Shown here one piece after another: positions 26,401 to 33,769 of a stretch of DNA of 64,000 nt. Position numbers and translations under genes: made by a program. The notes under the pieces were generated by a model, which had not been told where the DNA came from, did not search any database, and was given only the letters and a program-made list of their open reading frames with translations. Location: the IMG/VR virus record IMGVR_UViG_3300007512_000001, positions 114,944 to 178,943 of that record; one strand, given 5' to 3'. Source of the stretch: a virus. Within the stretch, counting starts at the first letter, position 1. Each line of letters begins with the position of its first letter.

Positions 26401-26727
26401 TCCGCAATTGATAGAGTTAACGTTTCAAGACTCGTGTCTTACATGAGACGTCAACTAGATCTTATCGCAAAACCATTTATTTTCGAACCCAATGATGAAT
26501 TAACCCGTAACGAAATTAAGGGTGTAATTGATTCATTTTGTAATGAACTATTGGCTAAGCGAGCAATTGGTGATTACTTGGTAGTATGTGATGAAACTAA
26601 TAACACCCCGGCTAGAATTGATCGTAACGAATTATACGTTGACGTAGCAATTGAGCCAATTAAGGCGTTAGAGTTCATTTATATTCCAGTAAGATTGAAG
26701 AATACAGGAGAAATCGCGGCTCTATAG
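23470..26727 (+). CDS. 18: Tail sheath protein gp18, enlarged
   Basis: The contractile sheath subunit. At 1085 residues it is much longer than T4 gp18 (659). The N-terminus MALVSPGVEVTVTNESAYV and the C-terminal ~330 residues (AQRAVVVAAMKSAVDANTDI, LAAPGYPELLSNM, FFAAAG-like FAAAGTNRGKI, INPLTFINGSGLMNFGNKT, PFIFEPNDELTRNEIKGVID, ALEFIYIPVRL) are the sheath core. Residues ~110-690 are an insertion with four fibre-like modules (HWLNLTN ~135, GSMWVKLDG ~356, GDLWYDTT ~565, GDIWVNTS ~628) and two INGTT(I/V)T(F/L)TGT domains. The insert would decorate the outside of the sheath. Confidence 0.95.
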   Translation: MALVSPGVEVTVTNESAYVTSDPGTVPLILVATAQNKLQASGSGTASGTTAANAGKVQLLTSQLELATTYGTPTFYSSTSGTMLHGYELNEYGLHAAYSYLGIANRAYVLRADIDLSKLTGSATAPTGTPVNGTHWLNLTNTVWGLHVWNATTDTFTYTIPKICATEHTGSPSYIPNASFGSIGDYAIVTATTNNAVYYKNSSNTWVAVGSGTATDSPHSEATRNASWASSFPAISVTPSAVNIGDAFSINGTTITFTGTGVADIVNNINTTFDGLATARKGVQAYNNSGVLEIYIIGSSAAGGSADRSAIFANVSGTALADMGITADTYFGPLMSEASYTSPPPWTPGAANEAPTGSMWVKLDGNLGGSNGNNIKFRVYSSTTGLWEAKAPSVYDSITVATTSLGGTDPRTITVGSIMVDTDVDSVDEVTFKPYRRKSAGELVVTGTNTSPTFTSTETFTINGTTVTLTGTTATAFVTAVSAAGITDVSAKIETSGAVSLIHAKGGDLVLRDTSGTPLTGVADASISASLSNVYTLPNGDLIGTNWEELTYEASLTTPTTDPAEGDLWYDTTLVADIMVHDGTTWKGYQNVSTDYRGYDLSVTDPAGPIFAAAEPLTQSDETALVNGDIWVNTSDLDNYPKIYRRQGGEWILIDTTDQTSSNGVLFADARWQTAAAAKVSGTGAGTASSIADLLSDDFLDPDAPDPASYPRGMLLWNTRRSGYTVKEYKKDFVTTSKYSSGNPRMSSESVATYYPDRWTNKSGTKSNGTLYAGRKAQRAVVVAAMKSAVDANTDIREEQRQFNLLAAPGYPELLSNMTTLNVDRKETAHVIGDTPFRLADNSAKIQVWSKNSNAAEDNGEDGLVTNNEYMSVYYPSGLSNDLAGNKIVVPASHMVLRTFAYNDSVGYPWFAAAGTNRGKISNATAIGYIDGSGEFNSIAVREGLRDVLYTDNINPLTFINGSGLMNFGNKTRSSTSSAIDRVNVSRLVSYMRRQLDLIAKPFIFEPNDELTRNEIKGVIDSFCNELLAKRAIGDYLVVCDETNNTPARIDRNELYVDVAIEPIKALEFIYIPVRLKNTGEIAAL

Positions 26728-26740
26728 AGTTTAAACAATG

Positions 26741-26768
26741 ATTAGGGGTGGCAAAAACCACCCCTAAT
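26741..26768 (+). terminator. Strong hairpin after gp18
   Basis: 11-bp stem ATTAGGGGTGG/CCACCCCTAAT with a CAAAAA loop, 14 bases past the gp18 stop. No T tract follows, so it may act as a partial terminator or 3'-end stabiliser. Confidence 0.75.
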
Positions 26769-26774
26769 ACATAG

Positions 26775-26781
26775 ATAAATA
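26775..26781 (+). promoter_or_regulatory. Late promoter ATAAATA for gp19
   Basis: ATAAATA within AGATAAATA, 19 bases before the gp19 ATG. The predicted start (~26787) leaves ATAGGAG as the ribosome site. Confidence 0.65.
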
Positions 26782-26800
26782 AAAGAAATAGGAGAATAAT

Positions 26801-27409
26801 ATGTCCGTAGCGTCATTAACAAAATTCACAGTTCCAATTAGTGGAGCCGGATCTCAAGGTACTTTGATGCCGAAATTGAAATATCGCTTTAGAGCGATAA
26901 TGGAAAACTTTGGCGTTACTACTCCGAGATCAGAAATCACAAAGAATGTAATGGATATTACTCGACCAACAGCATCCTTTGAGAATCAAATTATAGATGT
27001 TTACAACTCAAGAATTAATGTTCTTGGTAAACATACATGGGAACCAGTTACAATTAATCTACGTGATGATGTAAACGGTGAGATGACTCGCCGAGTAGGT
27101 GAACAAATGCAGAAGCAGTTCGACTTCTTCGAGCAAATGAGTTCAGTATCTGGTATTGATTACAAGTTTACACTAAAGTACGAAGTACTTGACGGTGGTA
27201 ACGGTGCGACAGCCCCGGGTGTTCTAGAAACATGGGAATTGTACGGTTGCTATATTGAAAACGTAAACTATAATGACTTGACTTATACAGCAAGTGACCC
27301 AGCAACAATTACAATGTCAATTAGATATGATAACGCATTGAACACACCGATTGGTAATGGTGTTGGTGCGCCCGTATCAAGAGGAGCAGGTTCAGTAGCG
27401 ACAGGCTAA
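26801..27409 (+). CDS. 19: Tail tube protein gp19
   Basis: The 202-residue major tube subunit lies directly after the sheath gene, as in T4. Tube-type features are MLKLKYRFRA-like PKLKYRFRAIMENFG (~25-40), DITRPTASFENQIIDVYNSR (~52-71), HTWEPVTINLRDDVNGEMTR (~76-95) and TWELYGCYIENVNYNDLTYTA (~143-163). The size is close to T4 gp19 (163 aa) with a short Gly/Ala-rich tail. It is expected to form the hexameric inner tube for DNA passage. Confidence 0.93.
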   Translation: MSVASLTKFTVPISGAGSQGTLMPKLKYRFRAIMENFGVTTPRSEITKNVMDITRPTASFENQIIDVYNSRINVLGKHTWEPVTINLRDDVNGEMTRRVGEQMQKQFDFFEQMSSVSGIDYKFTLKYEVLDGGNGATAPGVLETWELYGCYIENVNYNDLTYTASDPATITMSIRYDNALNTPIGNGVGAPVSRGAGSVATG

Positions 27410-27413
27410 TTTA

Positions 27414-28424
27414 ATGGCATCGTATCTTAACAATTATTTGCGTGGTATTGGGGCCGGCGGTTTTATGAAGGACTACCGCCACGCAAGTAACCTTTACACA
27501 CATTCTAATTACAGACTTTCACCTAAGTTTAGATTTTTATATCATTGTGTTTTTATTTTAGATAGTTCTGCAAAGACATTAAATTATCAAGACAATGAAG
27601 TAGGCTTTATGGTAAAGTCTGTTGATCTACCAGGTGTTAGTTTTGATGTAGAGGAACTTAAACAATACAATAGAAAGTCTTTTAATTATACAGGTGTTGC
27701 GTATAACGGTGTAAACATCGTATTTCATGATGATAACGCAAATAATGTTAGAAACTTTCTTTCAAATGTTTATAACCACTACACTTCTGACGGGAATAAG
27801 GCCGATGGTGAATATGGTATTAGAACATCAGGATTAAAAGACACCTATCAGGAAGCAAGTTCAAGTGCATTATTGAGTTGGGGTTTAGATTCTAACTTTA
27901 CTTTGCAAGGAACAAATTTAATTAAAGAAATACAAATATATTCTTTATCAAAAGGAATAGGAAGTAGATATAGTTTAAAAAATCCTATCGTAACCCAATT
28001 CTCTCATGGGTCCCATGATCAATCAGACGGCTCTGGTCCCAAGGAAAGTAATATTGCTATAAGTTATGATGCGTATACATATGCAGATATCCCCGTGGCA
28101 CAGATTCCAAATTTTGGGGCTGCTGGTTATGACAGACTTCCAGGATCCACTGCAGACGGACTTGGAGCAAGCAGTGAATCAATAATATCAGGGTTGCGTG
28201 GAGTATTAGATTCTATTCCTGATAAAAATCCATATGATATATTAAATACAGCAGTACAAACCGCGGCACAAATTGAAGCATTTGATAGTCAGAATTTAAT
28301 ACAATCTGCATTTGGGTCTTCTTTGCCGTCTACAATAGAGCAGGTTGTTAAAAACGCATCACACGCATTTCCTACTGCCACCGTTAGAAAAGCACAGGAA
28401 ATAATTAAAGGAATTAAAGGTTAA
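27414..28424 (+). CDS. Second tail-tube-fold protein (gp19/gp54-like)
   Basis: A 336-residue protein starting 4 bases after gp19. The segment FLYHCVFILD then VGFMVKSVDLPGVSFDVEEL and YNGVNIVFHDDNANNVRNFL (residues ~40-110) follows the tube-fold pattern (strand, V-x-DLPG, then I-F-DD) seen in gp19 and in baseplate tube initiators such as gp48/gp54. The rest is longer and ends in a hydrophobic helical tail (ILNTAVQTAAQIEAFDSQNL). It is likely a baseplate-hub tube initiator or distal tube component. I cannot decide which T4 protein it equals. Confidence 0.65.
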   Translation: MASYLNNYLRGIGAGGFMKDYRHASNLYTHSNYRLSPKFRFLYHCVFILDSSAKTLNYQDNEVGFMVKSVDLPGVSFDVEELKQYNRKSFNYTGVAYNGVNIVFHDDNANNVRNFLSNVYNHYTSDGNKADGEYGIRTSGLKDTYQEASSSALLSWGLDSNFTLQGTNLIKEIQIYSLSKGIGSRYSLKNPIVTQFSHGSHDQSDGSGPKESNIAISYDAYTYADIPVAQIPNFGAAGYDRLPGSTADGLGASSESIISGLRGVLDSIPDKNPYDILNTAVQTAAQIEAFDSQNLIQSAFGSSLPSTIEQVVKNASHAFPTATVRKAQEIIKGIKG

Positions 28425-28429
28425 TAACA

Positions 28430-28837
28430 ATGCCTAATTATACAAATTATTATAAAAATACAGCACAACCTATAAATGAAACTAGTTCAGGCAAATTAAG
28501 TGTTGACGACAAAAGGCAAAAGTTCTTTAATAATTATTATACAAAAGTTCAATCAGTTGATCCGGCCCAATATGATATTGTTATCGGTTTTTTAAAGGGA
28601 AGAGGTTATGAAGAATCTGTTCAAAGAAATTTATCAATTACATTAATGGAAATCGCTGTAGAACAGGATGTAAATATAGTAGATTTAATAAATCAACTTG
28701 AAGAAGTAAAAGATTCTATAAAATTAAATACTCTTCTATGCATATTATGTAATACTACAAGAAATAGAACAAGTGTGTTAGGTTTTAAAAAAGATGGCTC
28801 AATAAATAGTACAGTAAAAAGAACAATACTGGCTTAA
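28430..28837 (+). CDS. Small helical protein, unknown
   Basis: A 135-residue protein. The N-terminal Tyr/Asn-rich tail (MPNYTNYYKNTAQP) leads to helices with FNNYYTKVQSVDPAQYDIVI and NLSITLMEIAVEQDVNIVDL, ending with LGFKKDGSINSTVKRTILA. It is co-directional and only 5 bases after the second tube-like gene and 3 bases before gp4. The context suggests a small tail or head-completion protein. No motif gives a function. Confidence 0.6.
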   Translation: MPNYTNYYKNTAQPINETSSGKLSVDDKRQKFFNNYYTKVQSVDPAQYDIVIGFLKGRGYEESVQRNLSITLMEIAVEQDVNIVDLINQLEEVKDSIKLNTLLCILCNTTRNRTSVLGFKKDGSINSTVKRTILA

Positions 28838-28840
28838 ATT

Positions 28841-29275
28841 ATGGCAAAATATGCCCAAGGGAAATTCATTCCCAAAAATAATAAAAAATATGTAGGAAAA
28901 GGTTCACCAACTTATAGAAGTGGTTGGGAGTTTGCCTTTATGAAATTCTGTGACAACCACCCGTCAGTAACTGAATGGGCAAGCGAACCAATGAAGATTC
29001 CATATCGTAATCCTTTAACAGGCAGACAAACTGTTTATGTTCCAGATTTTTTAATCATATACGAAGGCAAAAGCGGAAGACGCGCAGAATTAATAGAAAT
29101 AAAACCCAAAAGCCAAACATTGAAAGAACGCGCCGGCCGTAGTAAATATAATCAAGCAAGTGTCGCAGTTAACCATGCAAAATGGGAAGCAGCCTATAAA
29201 TGGTGTCAACGACAAGGCATACAATTTCGTATCGTAACAGAGGATGATATTTTTCATCAAGGCCGCAAACGCTAA
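28841..29275 (+). CDS. 4: Head completion protein gp4 (nuclease-fold)
   Basis: A 144-residue protein. MAKYAQGKFIPKNNKKYVGK then PTYRSGWEFAFMKFCDNHPS, EWASEPMKIPYRNP, YVPDFLIIYEG and ELIEIKPKSQ follow the gp4/gp50 head-completion pattern. They also fit a TnsA/PD-(D/E)XK nuclease core: E at ~29 (GWEFA), D in VPDF (~67) and E-x-K in IEIKP (~85). In T4 this protein acts at the portal after packaging, before tail joining. The length is close to T4 gp4 (150). Confidence 0.9.
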   Translation: MAKYAQGKFIPKNNKKYVGKGSPTYRSGWEFAFMKFCDNHPSVTEWASEPMKIPYRNPLTGRQTVYVPDFLIIYEGKSGRRAELIEIKPKSQTLKERAGRSKYNQASVAVNHAKWEAAYKWCQRQGIQFRIVTEDDIFHQGRKR

Positions 29276-29286
29276 TAAGTAATAGT

Positions 29287-30015
29287 GTGTCCTTCAATAG
29301 TTTTAAATATATTTTTGTCTGCTATCCACACGGCGGCGGCGGCGAATTTTTATCATACATTATAAGCAAAGCAGAAGAATGTAATACATTAGTGCGACGA
29401 AAAGTTGGCAATCGTACAAAAGTACATGACATTTTTAATCAGCATATGCTTAGAATGGATTTTAGTATTGATCGTTGTTTTAATGATTACGGTGATAATG
29501 GCGATTTGACTGGAATAGATGACAGCAAGTATGTTGTAGTTCCTACACATTACAGGGAAGATGCCGTAGGACAATATTTTAAGAATTATAAGTTTGTAAA
29601 CATTTTATATCCGAGAACAGAAGAAGGCCACAAAAGAGTTTTGTGTAATATTAAAGATAAAGTTTGGATGCAGCCCCAACCTACTCAGTTGGAATTCTTT
29701 GGTATGCTTCAGCAATTGGAAAAGGATGTAGGCAATAGAGATTGGTTTGTTAATACACACTTTTCAATGAACACAATTGACATACTTCTAGCATCTCAAG
29801 GAAAAGAACTAACTGATGAGAATAGAGAACAACTTGAAAATGATTGGAATAATGATTTACAAACAAAGCATAAGAAAAAAGATAACAACTTGTGTATTGA
29901 ATATGAAAATATTATTAATAGTTTAGAACAAATTGGAAAATACTTAGACATTACTATTACAGAAAAAATGCAAATAGAATTACAAGAAAAAATACAAAAT
30001 GATGAAAAAATATGA
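29287..30015 (+). CDS. Sulfotransferase-like P-loop protein
   Basis: A 242-residue protein starting at GTG 29287; the next Met is 53 residues on. FVCYPHGGGGEFLSYII (residues ~9-25) has the place of a 5'-phosphosulfate-binding loop. KFVNILYPRTEEGHKRVL (~100) and CIEYENIINSLEQIGKYLDI (~205-225) are the later elements found in sulfotransferase-type folds. The canonical SGT/TT residues of the PAPS loop are replaced by glycines, so substrate use is uncertain. It heads a four-gene overlapping cassette with two radical SAM genes and an SGNH-like gene. Confidence 0.5.
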   Translation: MSFNSFKYIFVCYPHGGGGEFLSYIISKAEECNTLVRRKVGNRTKVHDIFNQHMLRMDFSIDRCFNDYGDNGDLTGIDDSKYVVVPTHYREDAVGQYFKNYKFVNILYPRTEEGHKRVLCNIKDKVWMQPQPTQLEFFGMLQQLEKDVGNRDWFVNTHFSMNTIDILLASQGKELTDENREQLENDWNNDLQTKHKKKDNNLCIEYENIINSLEQIGKYLDITITEKMQIELQEKIQNDEKI

Positions 30016-30886
30016 TCTAAATTATATTGATATAATGGTACAGTATGCATGTAGTTTATCTTGCAAGGGTTGTATTACGTTGTCTAATTATGATCGTAAA
30101 GGACATGTTTCTTGGAAGGAGGGCGAACAATGGTTAAGGGAGTGGAGTCTACGCATTAAACCAAAAGAAATCAATCTAATGGGAGGTGAACCACTACTAA
30201 ACAAAGATTTCCAACAATGGTTATATGGCGTAAGGGAGTACTTTCCAAAATCTCGTATTAAGTTTATTACCAATGGATTCCATTATAAGTCTCGTCCGGC
30301 GTTATACCAATGGTGTAAAGAAGTTAATAATGTATTAATACAAACTAGTTTACACTATCGCCCTCCTCCTGAGAAATATATAGATAGTATTAAATTCTTT
30401 TTAAGTCAAACTGATTGGAAAATAGATGGCATACCGTTTGATCCGCCTGATAAACTTATTAAATTAATTGATAAGAATACTAATATTAAATGGCATATGA
30501 ACTTGTTTGGAGAATTTAGGCGTCCGTTCATGGGAGAAGGTGCGAATATATATCCAGCAAATAACGACAATTATATAGGAGCACATAGAGTATGTGGATC
30601 ACCAAATTCTCCAACAATATATAAAAATAAATTATATAAATGCCCTGCAATTGCTAACCTAGAAGATACATTAAGAGTTTTTGGTAAAGAGAACGAAGAA
30701 CAATGGGCACCATACTTAAATACTGGATTAGACTATAATAGCGATTTAGATAAGTTTATAGGAAATATATATAAACCAGATCCAGTAGCATGTAGAGCAT
30801 GTAGCAGTAATTCGCAAGAGATTGAATATGATCATTATGCACTCGGAAATGTTATTACAAGGAAAGAATATAATAAAATAAAATGA
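29999..30886 (+). CDS. Radical SAM enzyme with C-terminal cysteine cluster
   Basis: A 295-residue protein. The [4Fe-4S]/SAM motif CSLSCKGC has C18, C22 and C25; NLMGGEPLLNKDFQQWL (~59-75) is the GGE motif, and FITNGFHY follows. C-terminal cysteines (RVCGSPNSP, YKCPAIANL, VACRACSSN) could bind an auxiliary cluster as in SPASM or twitch proteins, which often modify peptides. It overlaps the sulfotransferase-like gene by 17 bases and the SGNH-like gene by 4 (ATGA). The substrate is unknown. Confidence 0.85.
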   Translation: MMKKYDLNYIDIMVQYACSLSCKGCITLSNYDRKGHVSWKEGEQWLREWSLRIKPKEINLMGGEPLLNKDFQQWLYGVREYFPKSRIKFITNGFHYKSRPALYQWCKEVNNVLIQTSLHYRPPPEKYIDSIKFFLSQTDWKIDGIPFDPPDKLIKLIDKNTNIKWHMNLFGEFRRPFMGEGANIYPANNDNYIGAHRVCGSPNSPTIYKNKLYKCPAIANLEDTLRVFGKENEEQWAPYLNTGLDYNSDLDKFIGNIYKPDPVACRACSSNSQEIEYDHYALGNVITRKEYNKIK

Positions 30887-31686
30887 GTAAATTAATCACA
30901 GCCGGCTGTGGTATTAGCCAGCGAGACTTTAAACATTATCCAATTTGGGTACACTTTCCCACACTTACGCACAAATTAAAACACATTTCTATTGGCGGCC
31001 CAGCAGTGGGCAATGAGTATATTGGCCGCACTTGCAAAAAACATATATTAGAAAACTTAGATGTTGAAGCAGTTATTATACAATGGACTAGTATTGGTAA
31101 ACTTGATTTATTTGTAGAGAACGAAGAAATACTTTCTCAAATAAAAGACTTTAATTTACGAAATTTTATTGTCGATATGGATGCTAATGTCGTCGATGGA
31201 AGAGGTTTTTGGGCGAGCAGTAGCAGTGATGATAACGTAATTAAAGAAGTTTACAACGATGTTTTTAAATCTAATATATATGAGCACATGAAAGATCTAG
31301 AGCAAATATTAGATATACAAACATTGTGTGAGTTGCATGGAATTCCATATTATTTTTTCTTTGGCTATGCTTTTAATTTTGATTTTATAAAAGAGACACC
31401 TGAATTACAGCATTTATATTATAATATAAATTGGAATAAGTTTATAACGCCAAAACCAATATATGAAATTTATAAAGAAAGTGAAGAGTTTGAATTAGAC
31501 GTATTTGATAAAGATGCAAGATATATGTCACCCAACAGTGCGTTTCAAATTGATTTTTATGTTAAATATATAATACCAATATTAAATGACTATTTTACTA
31601 CTATAAATTTTGATATCGAACGATTACAAAAACATAGCATTAAATTGGCACAAAATTTAAGAAAATTATATGGAAATATGGAATAA
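30883..31686 (+). CDS. SGNH/GDSL-hydrolase-like protein
   Basis: A 267-residue protein. LITAGCGISQRDF (residues ~4-16) is a block-I type Ser motif. HISIGGPAVGNEYIGR (~34-49) supplies the Gly/Asn elements (block II), and AVIIQWTSIGKLDLF (~63-77) resembles block III of phage SGNH-like proteins. I see no convincing D-x-x-H near the end: the candidate region is DARYMSPNSAFQ. The protein may therefore lack esterase activity or use another base. It is sandwiched between two radical SAM genes with 4- and 17-base overlaps. Confidence 0.6.
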   Translation: MSKLITAGCGISQRDFKHYPIWVHFPTLTHKLKHISIGGPAVGNEYIGRTCKKHILENLDVEAVIIQWTSIGKLDLFVENEEILSQIKDFNLRNFIVDMDANVVDGRGFWASSSSDDNVIKEVYNDVFKSNIYEHMKDLEQILDIQTLCELHGIPYYFFFGYAFNFDFIKETPELQHLYYNINWNKFITPKPIYEIYKESEEFELDVFDKDARYMSPNSAFQIDFYVKYIIPILNDYFTTINFDIERLQKHSIKLAQNLRKLYGNME

Positions 31687-32623
31687 AATAACAATTGTTC
31701 ATGTAGAGCCAACAACCAAATGTAATGCTAGTTGCCCAGGATGTCCGCGCAATAATAATGGATATGGACTTAAAGACAATTTTGAATTAATTGATCTTGA
31801 TCTAGATTTTTTTATTGATTTTGTTAATAAATGTAATATATTAAAAAATATTCATTTATGTGGAAATCGAGGAGACCCTGCAGCCTATAAGCATCTTAAA
31901 GATCTTTTAAGATTGGTATCATTCGATAACAGAGAATTTTTTGTTTCAATGCACACAAGCGGTAGTTTAAGATCTACGACTTGGTGGGCCGATTTAGGAA
32001 GTTATAAAAGCAATCAACTTGAAGTTACTTTCTCAATTGATGGACTAGAGGATACAAATCATATCTATAGACAAGGCACAAATTTTAATAAAATAATAGA
32101 TAATGCAAAGGCATATATCGACGCCGGCGGCCACGCGGTGTGGAAATTTTTAACGTTTAAACATAACCAGCACCAAGTTGAAGAGGCAAGGGAATTGTCT
32201 CATAAATTAGGGTTTTCAGAATTTTATACAGAATTGCCCTATGTGCCAGAGGCATTTCATTGGAAAACTAATGAAAGATATTTATTAGAGTTTCCTGATG
32301 AAGATAATAATTCATATGACTCAGTAAAGACTCAAGTATTCGAAAACACAGCAATTTCAAATGAAGTAGATAAAAAAGCCTATTTAGATAAGATTATTTC
32401 CAATAATTATGTCGATCCAAATGTTTGTGATCATTTACAGTGCTCTGACGATGATGAGCATTATCAACTTTTTATAAGCGCAGATGGCGTAATTCATCCT
32501 TGCTGTTTTTGGGAAGATGAAAGAAAAGAAGTTTATGATATTGAAACTTTAAACATAGCAAAAGAATTTTCCCAAGGATTGTATCGAAAGACATGTTTAG
32601 AAGTATGCGGAGTGATTAAATAA
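31670..32623 (+). CDS. Radical SAM/SPASM enzyme
   Basis: A 317-residue protein. HVEPTTKCNASCPGCPRN carries C18, C22 and C25, the same positions as in the 29999 enzyme. NIHLCGNRGDPAAYKHLKDL replaces the usual GGEP with GNRGDP, as in several SPASM-type proteins. SIDGLEDTNHIYRQGTNFNK and FISADGVIHPCCFWEDE then YRKTCLEVCGV give a SPASM-like cysteine cluster. This architecture commonly serves peptide or protein modification. It is the last gene of the cassette, ending 4 bases before terminase gp16. Confidence 0.88.
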   Translation: MEIWNKITIVHVEPTTKCNASCPGCPRNNNGYGLKDNFELIDLDLDFFIDFVNKCNILKNIHLCGNRGDPAAYKHLKDLLRLVSFDNREFFVSMHTSGSLRSTTWWADLGSYKSNQLEVTFSIDGLEDTNHIYRQGTNFNKIIDNAKAYIDAGGHAVWKFLTFKHNQHQVEEARELSHKLGFSEFYTELPYVPEAFHWKTNERYLLEFPDEDNNSYDSVKTQVFENTAISNEVDKKAYLDKIISNNYVDPNVCDHLQCSDDDEHYQLFISADGVIHPCCFWEDERKEVYDIETLNIAKEFSQGLYRKTCLEVCGVIK

Positions 32624-32627
32624 CGTT

Positions 32628-33119
32628 ATGACAAAAAAACTAGAAGAACTTTTTGATTTAGCACAATCAGAGCAAGAAGAAGAGAAGCCCTCGGACTTTA
32701 AACCCGAAGAAGCAACAAAACTACAGTCAGTATTAAGCGATGTAGATAAAATTGATAGTGCATTACCACTAGTTAGAGATTTAGAATCTAATGATAAAGA
32801 AATGGACAACATTGCTGAAAAGTCCATAACAACATTTAATGATCTAATGGATTTGGGCATGAATGTAGAAGCACGATACGCAGGTAAGATATTTGAAGTA
32901 GCAGGCACTATGATGAAGAACGCCATTGATGCTAAAGCCGCAAAAATTGATAAGAAATTGCGTATGGTTGAATTGCAAATTAAGAAGCAACGTGTAGATC
33001 AACAAGAAAGGGATGTTGGCGGACTAGAAATAGAAGCAGAAGCAACTATTGTAGCAGATCGCAACGAACTAATTAAGCAAATCCTAGATCAAAATAAAGA
33101 CAGCAAAGATAAAAAATAG
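32628..33119 (+). CDS. 16: Small terminase subunit gp16
   Basis: The DNA-recognition subunit of the packaging motor, 163 residues (T4: 164). The acidic N-terminus (LFDLAQSEQEEEKPSDF) is followed by SALPLVRDLESNDKEMDNIA and TTFNDLMDLGMNVEARYAGK, then IFEVAGTMMKNAIDAKAAKI and a coiled-coil KKLRMVELQIKKQRVDQQ. This is the gp16 pattern. It is separated from gp17 by three small genes, whereas in T4 the two are adjacent. Confidence 0.92.
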   Translation: MTKKLEELFDLAQSEQEEEKPSDFKPEEATKLQSVLSDVDKIDSALPLVRDLESNDKEMDNIAEKSITTFNDLMDLGMNVEARYAGKIFEVAGTMMKNAIDAKAAKIDKKLRMVELQIKKQRVDQQERDVGGLEIEAEATIVADRNELIKQILDQNKDSKDKK

Positions 33120-33129
33120 TGTGATTTAA

Positions 33130-33136
33130 ATAAATA
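33130..33136 (+). promoter_or_regulatory. Late promoter ATAAATA
   Basis: ATAAATA within TTTAAATAAATA, 29 bases before the ATG at 33166. The predicted start is near 33142. Confidence 0.5.
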
Positions 33137-33165
33137 AGTAATATAAAACTTAAAAGAGTACCCTT

Positions 33166-33768
33166 ATGAAAAGTTTAAAACAATACATTACAGAAGCAAA
33201 AACAGATTATCCTTTTAGATTGAAGTTTGCTGTAGATATTACAGACGAACACTTAGATCGCCTAGAAGGATGTTTGAATAGATACGGCGTTAAAAGCGTA
33301 TCTAAAGCAAACAAAACAATTATGCAAAAACATCCAATGGATTTTGGTAATTTAGGAGCTGGTGAAATTTATATTGTAGATATTGTATTAGAATATCCTA
33401 CTACTCCCAACGTATTACAAAATTATATTCATAGCATGTTAGGAATTCCTGAAAGTCATATTGTTGTTCGTAGTCCAGATCATCCAGAAGAAGTTCAAAA
33501 TGACAAAGACCAAAAGGAACTAGACGAAAAGGATCCAGATGCTAAACCAGAATCACTATTAGATAGTGATTATCCAGAATCAGAAGGCGACTTACCTGCT
33601 GGACAAGAACACACAGATAAGATGCTTGCAGATGAAGATGAAAAACGCAAAGGTAGATTGTTTGATATGGTTAATTTTGCAAAAGATCCAAGTAGTGAAA
33701 TTGAGCACGAGCCGGACGAATTTTTGAAAGCACCGATGGGTACTACATCACCAGTAGGAACTAATTAA
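33166..33768 (+). CDS. Putative internal head protein with capsid-targeting N-terminus
   Basis: A 200-residue acidic protein. The first residues MKSLKQYITEA closely parallel the T4 internal-protein targeting peptide MKTYQEFIAEA, with a predicted prohead-protease cut after Glu10 (ITE/A). After that, FRLKFAVDITDEHLDRLEGC to ~105 (YIHSMLGIPESHIVVRSPDH) looks like a small alpha/beta domain. The rest is acidic and probably disordered (DKDQKELDEKDPDAKPES...). It lies between the terminase subunits with a late promoter upstream. Inference: packaged into the head and perhaps ejected with the DNA; otherwise a scaffold component. Confidence 0.7.
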   Translation: MKSLKQYITEAKTDYPFRLKFAVDITDEHLDRLEGCLNRYGVKSVSKANKTIMQKHPMDFGNLGAGEIYIVDIVLEYPTTPNVLQNYIHSMLGIPESHIVVRSPDHPEEVQNDKDQKELDEKDPDAKPESLLDSDYPESEGDLPAGQEHTDKMLADEDEKRKGRLFDMVNFAKDPSSEIEHEPDEFLKAPMGTTSPVGTN

Positions 33769-33769
33769 A

